Origin: an uncultured Clostridia bacterium
GTDB lineage: Bacteria > Bacillota > Clostridia > Christensenellales > UBA1242
Assembly: GCA_944381135.1 (NCBI GenBank)
Contig: CALWJY010000013.1
Coordinates: 39,957 to 103,956, forward strand
Direction: 5' to 3'
Length of the DNA: 64,000 nt
Under the pieces are notes generated by a model. The model saw only the letters and a list, made by a program, of their open reading frames with translations, searched no databases and was not told the DNA's origin. Positions within the stretch are counted from its first letter, which is position 1; every line of letters starts with the position of its first letter. The translations under genes were made by a program, and so were the position numbers. Positions 8,560 through 17,300 of this stretch are shown here, in pieces.

Positions 8560-10185
8560 ATGAGTAAAGTTAGAAATTTGTCTTGTTTGATTTTGGTCTT
8601 ACTTTTGCTTTTCGTCTCAGTTCCATTTGGTTGCGGTAAGAAAACAACAGAAAATCCAGAATTTCAAGTTGCCACAAACAAAGCGGAATATTGTTTAAAC
8701 GAAGAAATTTATGTCACTGCAAGCGGGCTTGACAATTTTTGGGTGGGGGTCTATCGAGCGTCGGATGATGTGCAAACCCGTGAACCAATCAGATTTCGCC
8801 ACTTCAATGAAAATGGCTATCTTTCAGGTGAGACCTATTCAGTGCAAAAAAGTTATGTTGCCACAGAAAGACCTTTTCAAAATTTTCCACAAGGAAATTA
8901 TAAGGTGATTTTGTTTGATCAAAACGGCGAACAGAAAAGTTCTTGCAATTTCGCAATCACAACGGAGGAATTGGACATTCCAGAAGCGCCAACTTCAATT
9001 TTATATTCCATTGATGATTCAACCTCTGGACTTGCAAATGGAGAAGTGACAATTGAATTTGCGTCTGGTTTTCAGGCAACAGATGTGGTTTTCTATTGGG
9101 CAAATGAGGACGGTATTTTGGAGGAATATACAAGTCTTGCGCCTTTCAAAATTGTTTCCAACCCAATGGTTTTTGAAATGTATGAAAATACAATCATTCC
9201 TGCAGAGGCAACCAAACTTGTGGCATATGGGCTTAATGATGTTGGCATGAGTGAAGATTGTGCAGAGTTCATTCTTCCAACCGGCTGTCAATTTCAAGTG
9301 TCAAGTGAAGTTTTGTCAGAGTTTCAAGTTGTCAGCGACATCCATATTGCTGTTGCAGATTCGCATCTGGCGGCATCAAATTCCAAAGAAATCAACTCTC
9401 AGCATTTGCTTGACATGTGCAACGACATTGTTGAAGTCAGTCCAAACAGTGATGCACTCATCATTGCTGGCGACATTGCAAATTCAGGGAAGGAATATGA
9501 ATGGCAAGAGGCTTTGAGACTTCTTTCCTCAGTCAACGGATTGCCAGAAATCTATTTCTCTTTGGGCAATCACGATTTGTATGACGGAAATGGAATGGGG
9601 AACTATCAAACTCAAGTTGGCTATTTCAAAACCTATGCAAATGTTGATTCTGTATATTATGAAAAAGAGATTGACGGGTTCCACCACATCTTCCTCGGAA
9701 GTGAAAGCAGTGTCAGCAGTGTGGATGCAGATTTAAGCGATGCGCAATTGGAGTTTTTGGATGAAAGATTAAGTGCAATCATATCTGCCGAGCCTGGCAA
9801 ACCTGTGTTTGTTTATCTGCACCAATCTTTGTATGACACCATTGCCGGCAGTTTTGAGGGGCAAGGCTGGGACGGAGTGATTCAGGATGCCCAACTTAGG
9901 GCAATTTTGAAAAAGTATTCCGAAGTTTGCATGTTCAACGGACACAGCCATTGGGACATGAACACAAGAGGTTCGATGTATGTTGCCGACGAGGAACTTC
10001 CAAACATCTTCAACACCGCTTCAGTTGCATATTTGTGGACAAGTTACCACATCCCAACAGGAGAATATTTGGAAGGCTCGCAAGGATATTATGTCTATGT
10101 TTATGCGGACAAAGTTGTTGTTTTGGGACGAGATTTTGTCAGCAATCAATGGATTCCAAGTGCTTGTTTCGTGGCAACAATATAA
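8560..10185 (+). CDS. Lipoprotein metallophosphoesterase
   Basis: A 541-residue protein with a lipoprotein signal ending VPFGC (Cys25). Residues about 36-135 repeat the beta module found at the end of the preceding lipoprotein (NKAEYCLNEEIYVTAS... WVGVY). The calcineurin-like phosphoesterase domain covers about 255-520 with all metal ligands visible: DIH (Asp260, His262), GD (Asp305), GNHD (Asn337, His338), His421 and GHSH (His462, His464). It is exported and probably hydrolyses phosphate esters or cyclic/nucleotide substrates at the cell surface. It follows its neighbour by 52 bases and ends in a strong terminator, so both are one unit. Confidence 0.87.
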   Translation: MSKVRNLSCLILVLLLLFVSVPFGCGKKTTENPEFQVATNKAEYCLNEEIYVTASGLDNFWVGVYRASDDVQTREPIRFRHFNENGYLSGETYSVQKSYVATERPFQNFPQGNYKVILFDQNGEQKSSCNFAITTEELDIPEAPTSILYSIDDSTSGLANGEVTIEFASGFQATDVVFYWANEDGILEEYTSLAPFKIVSNPMVFEMYENTIIPAEATKLVAYGLNDVGMSEDCAEFILPTGCQFQVSSEVLSEFQVVSDIHIAVADSHLAASNSKEINSQHLLDMCNDIVEVSPNSDALIIAGDIANSGKEYEWQEALRLLSSVNGLPEIYFSLGNHDLYDGNGMGNYQTQVGYFKTYANVDSVYYEKEIDGFHHIFLGSESSVSSVDADLSDAQLEFLDERLSAIISAEPGKPVFVYLHQSLYDTIAGSFEGQGWDGVIQDAQLRAILKKYSEVCMFNGHSHWDMNTRGSMYVADEELPNIFNTASVAYLWTSYHIPTGEYLEGSQGYYVYVYADKVVVLGRDFVSNQWIPSACFVATI

Positions 10186-10270
10186 ATTGGAGTTGAAGAA
10201 CATCAAAAAATTGTTTTTCGTCGTCGATTAACAACAATTTATTTCCCAATTTTGCAACAAAAAAAATAGG

Positions 10271-10297
10271 ACACAGAGCGATTGCTCTGTGTTTTTC
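10271..10297 (+). terminator. Strong Rho-independent terminator
   Basis: ACACAGAGC/GCTCTGTGT with loop GATT, then TTTTT. Ends the glycosyltransferase-lipoprotein unit. Confidence 0.9.
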
Positions 10298-10449
10298 GTC
10301 TCAATCGTTTAATTTTGACATTCAAAATAAACCAATTTTTTTTCTGTTTTTATATTTGAAATCAATTCAGAATAAAAGAAGTGCGAATAGTTAAAAATAT
10401 GAAAATAAGCGCACAAATAAATTCATTATAAAAAGGTTTAAAATAAAAA

Positions 10450-10462
10450 GCGTCATTGACGC
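10450..10462. repeat. 13-bp covarying palindrome, copy 1
   Basis: GCGTC-ATT-GACGC. It is followed by TGTC and lies four bases beyond the 3' CCA of tRNA-Leu. Member of the dispersed palindrome family described in the findings. Confidence 0.75.
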
Positions 10463-10466
10463 TGTC

Positions 10467-10552
10467 TGGTGCGGATGGAGAGGGTCGAACTCTCACAGTG
10501 TTGCCACCACAGGTACCTGAAACCTGCGCGTCTGCCATTCCGCCACATCCGC
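10467..10552 (-). tRNA. tRNA-Leu (anticodon CAG)
   Basis: On the minus strand GCGGATG pairs with CATCCGC; anticodon stem CAGGT/ACCTG encloses TTCAGGT with anticodon CAG; a type II variable arm and AGAGTTCGACCCTCT T arm follow; ACCA is encoded. Reads CUG codons. Confidence 0.96.
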
Positions 10553-10576
10553 ATATATTAAGTTTTTGTTGTTCCA

Positions 10577-10700
10577 TGGCGGAATGGCAAATGTTTTCTG
10601 TTTAAAAACTTTTGTTTGCGCAGGTTTTGAAACCTACGCGTCTGCCACTGACACCCTTAAACAATGATGTTTTAAGGGAACCCGTCTCGCCACATCCGCA
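10577..10700. pseudogene. Scrambled, inverted tRNA-Leu remnants with an inserted hairpin
   Basis: On the minus strand 10700-10619 reads as the 5' end of tRNA-Leu (TGCGGATGTGGCG), then about 40 inserted bases containing CCCTTAAAACA/TGTTTAAGGG, then TGGCAGACGCG and AGGTTTCA of the D arm and anticodon arm. On the plus strand 10578-10589 (GGCGGAATGGCA) and 10619-10628 carry pieces of the same tRNA in the opposite direction. No intact acceptor, T arm or variable arm remains, so it is not a functional tRNA. Confidence 0.75.
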
Positions 10701-10898
10701 TTTTTCAACATGACGTTGAGTGATTGAATTGTGGTTGTTCTATGATTTAAGCAAAAATTTTTTAAGCAACATTTCAATCTGTCAACTCAAACATTTTAGC
10801 GTATTTTTCTTTTTTTGTCAATAAAAACCCCACTGATTTATGCTTTTTGTTGATTTATTCTTATTTTTGTGATAAACTTATTATGAATTTGAATTTGG
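10701..10898. other. AT-rich spacer before the GNAT gene
   Basis: No gene seen. A weak promoter candidate TTGTTG-17-TGATAA ends near 10875, about 40 bases before the GNAT start. Confidence 0.4.
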
Positions 10899-10916
10899 TT
10901 GAAATTAGGAGAAAGC

Positions 10917-11711
10917 ATGAATTTTGAGCATTACACTGAAATTTCTGAGATTTCTGGAAGAAACAGGCGTAAATTGAATGAGTTGGTGGAAGATTGCGGA
11001 ATTATTTATGACAAATCTTTGCCAGATTTGATTGATTCGACTGAAGACAAATCGGTGATTTGTGCTTTTGAAGACGATGAAATTTGTGGTTTTGCAACTT
11101 TGGAAGCGGATGATTTTTGCATAACTATTGACGAACTTTATGTTGATTCTGTCCACAGAAAACATGGCGTTGGAAAGGCACTTATGGAGCAAGCGAAAGA
11201 ATATGCGAAACAGAAAGGCATTCCAAAACTTGAACTTGCGGTTGGCATTGACAATTTGAAAGCAAGACATCTCTATGAAAAGTTGGGTTTTGTTTATGCC
11301 CGTCAAAACAGAAACAAGGTTGTGATGAGAAGCTTTGCTGATGAAAAGGTTATGCAGACGGCACAGGTGCTTTTTGAAATGAGCAAAAACATAGCCTCTC
11401 AAACAGATATGGACATTGGAAAAAATAAAACAGGAATTGACAAAAATAAATTTGAAAAAATTGATTTAAACCTTTTGGCTCACACAAATCAACTGCTTTC
11501 AGATTGTGAAGCAAATCCAGAAATTGACATCATAAAAAAAATCCAAACAGGGCATGTGAGTGAAGATGAAAAGAAAAGTTTTTCAGATGTGTTTTCATTG
11601 GAAGAATCTTTGAGAAAGCAGGTTGCGCTGAGTGCTGAGGCCTTTGAGTGTTTGGAAAGACAAGACGAAGTTTGCAAAAACATTGAAAATTTTGGCGCAA
11701 CGGTCTTGTGA
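10917..11711 (+). CDS. GNAT family N-acetyltransferase with uncharacterised C-terminal region
   Basis: ATG 10917 is chosen because AGGAGA sits five bases ahead; a TTG at 10899 lies upstream of that site. The 264-residue protein has a GNAT domain in about residues 1-145: strand ELYVDSVHRKHGVGKALMEQA carries the acetyl-CoA pyrophosphate loop (R/QxxGxG/A form, here RKHGVGKA), and NLKARHLYEKLGF is the typical C-terminal GNAT motif. Residues about 150-264 form a Lys/Asp-rich helical region with no recognised family. The acceptor is unknown. It precedes the RlmD-like gene by 51 bases and is probably cotranscribed with it. Confidence 0.85.
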   Translation: MNFEHYTEISEISGRNRRKLNELVEDCGIIYDKSLPDLIDSTEDKSVICAFEDDEICGFATLEADDFCITIDELYVDSVHRKHGVGKALMEQAKEYAKQKGIPKLELAVGIDNLKARHLYEKLGFVYARQNRNKVVMRSFADEKVMQTAQVLFEMSKNIASQTDMDIGKNKTGIDKNKFEKIDLNLLAHTNQLLSDCEANPEIDIIKKIQTGHVSEDEKKSFSDVFSLEESLRKQVALSAEAFECLERQDEVCKNIENFGATVL

Positions 11712-11762
11712 TTGAGATCTTAAAAAACAAGGTAAAAAAAAGAAAAATCGAAAAGAAAAAAT

Positions 11763-13070
11763 ATGAGAAAAGAAGAAAACAAATCAAGCAAAGAGTGTGT
11801 GGACATCTTTGATGTTTCATATGAGGGTGCAGGTGTCGGCAAAATTGGCGGACAGATTGTTTTTGTGCCTAAAACTTTGCCAGAAGAGCAAGTTGAAGTT
11901 GAAATTGTCAAAAGAAGCAAATCTTTTCTGAATGGCAGACTTTTGGGCGTGAAAGTCTCAAATCAACTCCGGATAGAACCAAAATGTCCATATTTTGAAA
12001 TGTGTGGAGGTTGTGATTTTCAGCACTGCGACAGAGAATATGAACTTTTTCTTAAGCAAAAAATCTTAAAGTCAGAACTTGCAAAAGTTGGTTTTTGTGG
12101 GGATGCCAAAATGAATGTGGCTCCACAGCGTTATGCCTACCGCAACAAAGTTAAGTTTGAAATTAAAGACGGAAAATTGGGGTATTTCAAGCCCAAAAGT
12201 CACGTCTTTTTTGAAGTGAAATTTTGTCCAATTGCATGTGAAGAAATCAATCAGATAATTCCAAAAATTGAGCAATTTTTGACTGAAAATCGATTGAAAT
12301 TTTTGAAGAACGTTTACATAAAGAAAGTTGATGGAAACATTGCAATTTGCTTTCTTTTTGACAAAAACGCAGAAAAGATGCAAAAAAATGTCAAAAATTT
12401 GTCAATTTTGGATGATTTTTTCGTATTTTTTGCCTATGGTGATGTTTTGGAAAGCAACAAAACAAAAGTTGAGACGCTTAAAACAAGAAAAAGTGGAAGC
12501 ACAAAACTGAGTCAAAATGTTTATGGGATGAATGTCTCAGTGGATGTTTCGGCGTTCAACCAAGTCAACGACGGCGTGGCAAAACTTCTTTATGACTTTG
12601 TTGTGGAAGAGACAAAAGGTTTGAGAGTTGTGAATGCTTATTCTGGGCAAGGGCTTTTGAGCGCGCTCATCTGTCAAAATGCAAAATTTGTGTATGGAAT
12701 TGAAGTACAAAGGTCGGCGCACGAGTCTGCTGAAGATTTGCGAAAAGAGTTGTGGAAAGATGAATTTCGCATGGAAAACATCTGTGGGCTTGTGGAAGAG
12801 GAACTTTCAAAAATTGTGTTGAGAGACAAGATTGACTGCATTGTGCTTGACCCGGCGCGTGAGGGGTGCAAAAGAGAGGTGCTTGAGGTGATTTTGCACT
12901 CCGGAATTGACAAAACAATTTATATTTCCTGCAATTTCTCGACCCTGACGAGAGACTTGAGGTTTTTGACACCAAATTTTGACATTGTTTCAGTGCAAAT
13001 TTTCGATATGTTTCCTTGCACAGCGAACCTTGAAACAGTTGTGGTTTTAAGACAAAAGAAAGAGATTTGA
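11763..13070 (+). CDS. rlmD: 23S rRNA (uracil-5-)-methyltransferase, RlmD/RumA type
   Basis: A 435-residue enzyme that methylates C5 of uridine in 23S rRNA with SAM. A TRAM-like RNA-binding domain (about 10-65) precedes a 4Fe-4S ligand set CPYFEMCGGC...C (Cys75, Cys81, Cys84, Cys89). The catalytic domain has DPAREGC and YISCNFSTLTRDL, where Cys390 is the nucleophile. Length and order match RlmD/RlmCD; which uridines are modified cannot be read from the sequence, and Gram-positive homologues may do two sites. The frame opens shortly after the GNAT gene and ends inside a terminator stem. Confidence 0.9.
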   Translation: MRKEENKSSKECVDIFDVSYEGAGVGKIGGQIVFVPKTLPEEQVEVEIVKRSKSFLNGRLLGVKVSNQLRIEPKCPYFEMCGGCDFQHCDREYELFLKQKILKSELAKVGFCGDAKMNVAPQRYAYRNKVKFEIKDGKLGYFKPKSHVFFEVKFCPIACEEINQIIPKIEQFLTENRLKFLKNVYIKKVDGNIAICFLFDKNAEKMQKNVKNLSILDDFFVFFAYGDVLESNKTKVETLKTRKSGSTKLSQNVYGMNVSVDVSAFNQVNDGVAKLLYDFVVEETKGLRVVNAYSGQGLLSALICQNAKFVYGIEVQRSAHESAEDLRKELWKDEFRMENICGLVEEELSKIVLRDKIDCIVLDPAREGCKREVLEVILHSGIDKTIYISCNFSTLTRDLRFLTPNFDIVSVQIFDMFPCTANLETVVVLRQKKEI

Positions 13071-13101
13071 GAGGATGTTTTGAGCCTTCTCAAATTTTTT
13101 A
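13066..13101 (+). terminator. Rho-independent terminator overlapping the rlmD stop codon
   Basis: TTTGAGAGG/CCTTCTCAAA (one bulge) followed by TTTTTT. The stop codon TGA lies in the left arm. Confidence 0.75.
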
Positions 13102-13180
13102 TTTTGCCATTTGGTTTTAAACAAATTTTGCTGTCATAAAATGATTTTATAAATATTTAAAAATATTTAACTATTTTTTG

Positions 13181-13209
13181 TTGACATGTTTTTGGGTTTG
13201 TGATATGAT
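13181..13209 (+). promoter_or_regulatory. Strong sigma-A promoter for the surface-protein pair
   Basis: TTGACA, 17-base spacer, TATGAT. Transcription would start near 13216, giving a leader of about 220 bases before the GTG at 13439. Confidence 0.85.
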
Positions 13210-13215
13210 TATATC

Positions 13216-13438
13216 ATCCAATTTGAGCTTGTTTTTTGCGAAGATGTGGCATGCGTGGAAAATAAAGGCAAATTGAGCGCCATTTTTGGAACTTTATTTT
13301 CAAAAATTGACGAAAAACAAAGATGAAAATTAAAAATTTAGCAACAAATTTTTTATTTTGTCAAGATTTTTGGCAAATGTGAAGTGATATTTTTGAAACA
13401 AACTTAAAAAACTATTTTATTTAAAATTGGAGTTGTCT
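13216..13438 (+). other. Long AT-rich 5' leader
   Basis: No reading frame with a ribosome site and no known riboswitch core was seen. The length is unusual next to the short leaders of neighbouring genes. Confidence 0.4.
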
Positions 13439-14374
13439 GTGACAATAAAATATAAACAAACTATTTCTACGCTTTTGGTTTTGCTCATCGCGGTGGTGAC
13501 AGGCGTTTCTGTCGGCAAAATTTATGTCGATTCTTTGGAAGTTGCGCCAATTGTTGCTGCAAGCGAAGAAGCACTGAGGGCAAATGACGATGTTGAAGCA
13601 TTGGTTGCAAGAGCAAAATTTTCCTCTGTCACTTCTTTCACTCAGGTGGAACTTTATCTCATTGCCGAACACAACCTCAACAACAGCCCAGAGTTCTATA
13701 AGATTATGACTGGCACAGTTTATGCCACACTTGGAATCACACAGCCAATGAAAGGTGAAAGGTTGAAGACGAACGGAAAGTTGATTTACAACAAACTCAG
13801 CCCTTCCACATCTTCTTTTGCACCAGCAATTTGCTCGAGAGTGATTTATGACTATGCCACTCCAGACGAGGTGACAGTCATTCCAACAGGCACTTTTGCA
13901 AGCACAAGTCCAGACCTTATTGGAAATTTCAATTCTGCGGATGCGGATGTTTACACACTTGATGAATATAGAGAAACTTTCAACACTTTTCCAACAACTG
14001 TGCTTCCATACATCATCACAAGCATCACATGCGCTGACGCAGACAACATCAGCGAAGTGACTGACAATGGTGATGACACCTATTCTTTTTCCATTTCGCT
14101 CAGTGGGTCAAGTCTCGCCATGGCAGGACTTTATTATGCATATGAAATCAGATTTTCTTCTGGAATGTCCGACCTTCCAAGCTGGACTTCAATGACAATG
14201 GAAGTGACAATTGATTCTTCTTTCAATTTTGTGGAAATTTCATATAATGAAACATACCGCATGAACGCTCCTGCAATTGGAATGACACCGGTGACCGATG
14301 AATTTGTTGACCGTTTCTATTTTGACGAAGAGACAATTCAGCAGGCTTATGAAGCCATTGGGGAGGTGCAATGA
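13439..14374 (+). CDS. Secreted or membrane-anchored protein of unknown function
   Basis: The start is taken as GTG 13439 because GGAG lies six bases before it; an in-frame TTG at 13427 overlaps that site. The 311-residue product opens with a basic N-terminus and one hydrophobic segment (about 8-28) ending without a lipobox Cys, so it is a signal anchor or signal peptide. The rest is soluble, Thr/Ser-rich and beta-like, with two Cys in the middle. No family was recognised. Its stop codon overlaps the start of the 2170-residue gene (ATGA), so translation is coupled and the two products probably work together at the cell surface. Confidence 0.75.
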   Translation: MTIKYKQTISTLLVLLIAVVTGVSVGKIYVDSLEVAPIVAASEEALRANDDVEALVARAKFSSVTSFTQVELYLIAEHNLNNSPEFYKIMTGTVYATLGITQPMKGERLKTNGKLIYNKLSPSTSSFAPAICSRVIYDYATPDEVTVIPTGTFASTSPDLIGNFNSADADVYTLDEYRETFNTFPTTVLPYIITSITCADADNISEVTDNGDDTYSFSISLSGSSLAMAGLYYAYEIRFSSGMSDLPSWTSMTMEVTIDSSFNFVEISYNETYRMNAPAIGMTPVTDEFVDRFYFDEETIQQAYEAIGEVQ

Positions 14375-17300
14375 TGGACGATAGACAAATCAAGAGGCCA
14401 AACAAAACCTTTCCAAAAATGTTCAGGACATTCACAACCTACATTTTTGCCACACTTTTTGTTTTCTTTGGATATGTGCAGATTTTCGGCGATGTGAAGC
14501 CAACAATCATCACTCTTCCAACAGATGACGCTGGTGCGGATGAAGAAAATGTGTTTGGCGATTTTGTTCAAAGTTTTGGAAGGTTTGAAAACATCGACAC
14601 AGACATCAACTTGTCTTTCTCAAATGCTGACGGAACAATTAATTTAGAGCTTGGTGGAAATGTTGTCTATGCCGACAGCGGAATCCAATTGGATTTGGAT
14701 TTGAACTATAACAATCAAAATTTTGACGTTCAGGCATCATATGTCAATTCAAACTTATATTTGACAATTGATGAAAACACCTATAAATTCGACACAAAAA
14801 CGGTTGCAGGAGAAACTTCGGTTGGTGCTTCAAGTGCGGAAAGTTCAAGTGGCGATGAAGCAAACGATGAAGTTGCCGAAGAAAGTGGATTGAATGTTTC
14901 TGAAATTTTGAATTTTGTTTTAAACACATTGGGCATTGACACTTCTTTCATTGAAGGCCTTGAAAACACTCTCGGTTTCACATTTGATGACCCAAATTCC
15001 TTGTTGGCGCAACTGAGGACGGACGAGTCCAAACAACTTGAGGATGGCTCATATGACATCAGAATCAGACTTGGCAACCTCATTTATGTGCAAGTGCTTT
15101 GCGATTCAAATTTCAACATAACTTCAGCACGCACAGTCAACAGTGTTTTGATTGAAAACAACGCCCTTCAGTTCAATGCAAATGTCAACCGCATGAACAA
15201 TGTTGATGTTTCAACAGGTGAAGAAAATGTGGTTGAAGTGACATATGAGGAAACGGGTGACGAAATTGACCTCAGTGGTCTTGGAAAATATGTCACATAT
15301 GTTTCAAACTTGTTTGCAAACAACTTTGTTTCTGCTGATGTCACTTTAACTTTGCAGGGCAACGATTATGCAGGAAAACTTCTTGTTGATTTGAGTGATG
15401 GTGTGAAAGTTCAACTTGGCACAGAAATTGAAGGCTTGAATGTGCAATTGACATACGCTGACGAAGTTGTCTTTCTGGATGCAAATGGACTGAAAATTAA
15501 ATTCAACATCAATGACTATCAGACATGGAAAGACAAGATTGATGGGCTTGTTCAGACTGAAACAGGAAAGACAATCGAGCAACTTCTTGACGAATTTGTT
15601 GAAAAAATCAAGCAAGAGTATGTGGGTCTTGAGGATGCGGATGCCAACGAAATTTTGATGAGCATTTTGGGTGGATTTTTCTCCAATTCTGAAAATGTTT
15701 CAGATTTCTTGCCATCTGATGCTGTTGAAACTGAAGAGGGATATAAACTTCTTTGGGGCGGAGCGACAATTCTTTTGACTGAAGAAAATGGCATGTTGAA
15801 ATCGGTTGAAGCGCAATATCAAGATGTCAAAATCAATTCAACTTTCGCTGTTGCAGAAAGCGGAGTTGAAATTGAGGATGAGCACTATGATGTCACAAAC
15901 CTCTTGCCACTTGTTGATGTTGTGGAAGAAATTTTGATTGCAGACCAATTTGGTGGAAACATTGCAGTTGAAATTGACGGACACACAATAGACACAACAT
16001 ATGTTGTTGATTTCAAAGAAGACATAAAGGCAAAAATTTCCTCAAATGCATTTGGTGAAGATGTTGCAATCTATTTGTCTGGAAGAGATGTTTTGATTGC
16101 CGTTGGCGTTGTTGTGATTTCTGGCAGTCTGGACAATTTGGAAACTTTCATGCAGAAGATTGACGAGATTTTTGGTTTGGACATTGCTGGGCAACTTGGC
16201 GATGTGAATGTGCTTGCTTTCAGCGGAATTGTGTCAACTGTTGCAAATATATTGGAAGATGTTTCTGTTCTTAAAGAAACTATGAGCAGTTCTGATTCCG
16301 ACAATGTGTTGATGCTTGTCACATATCTTGCAGACAACTATGGCGAAATTTCAATTGACGGAAATTCGGCAAAAATCAAACTTTCAGCTGTTGTTGATGG
16401 TTTGGCAGTGGCTGGAGAAATTGAAGCCTTGGCAACATATGAAAACATTTTCATTCCAACAGCAAATGAAAAAGTTGAAGATGTTTTAAGCAAAATTGAA
16501 AACATCAAGAATTTTGTTGAAAGCAAGAAGTATGCGTTTGATTTTGCACTTTCTTATGCTGAAAACCTTTCAATTTCTGGAAACATTCAAATTGACCTTG
16601 AAAACAACATCTTTGATGTGAGCGGAGTTGAACTTTTTGGCGACATTTTGGGTGTGAGATATGAAAACGGATGGACATATGTCACATACGGAGAAAACAA
16701 AGTCAAAGTTCAAACAGAAAACCTTGGGTCTGTCGCAAAGATTGTTGAGGGTATCATCAATTCCAACCTTTCTCAAGAAGATGAAGCCGGAAGCGATGTT
16801 GAAGTTTCTGAAAATGAAGACATTTTGACAAACCTTTTGATTGAAATTTTTGGCGAAGATGTGACAACACTTTCTGTGGAAGAGGCTTTGCAAAGACTCT
16901 CGATTAATGTGACCGGAACATTGAACAACTTGGTTCTTGACATCACATTCAATTCTGAAAAACAATTGTCTGCAAGCGCGCAACTTGAGTTTGTTGAAAA
17001 TGAAATTGCAGAGGTCTCTTTGCAAATGTCCGACCTTTCAGCAACGCTGAAAATAGCAGGTTTCGGATTGACAGAAATTGCTGAAGAAGAATTTTATAAC
17101 CTCACTTCTGCACAAAAAGGAACACTTGTTTTGATGTGTTCATATAAGGAAACGCTTTCTGATGGAACCGTTCAAGACAAAGAGTTGCAAATTGTCGCAG
17201 ATGTTGAGTTTGATTTGACGAATAAGATCTATCTTCACATTTTCACTCAAATTCTTGGCGAAGATGTTGAACTTGTGCTTTTGAATAACAAACTCAGCAT

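Noticed and set aside
10577-10700. Second functional tRNA-Leu
   Set aside because: T arm, variable arm and 3' acceptor strand are missing and the D arm is interrupted.
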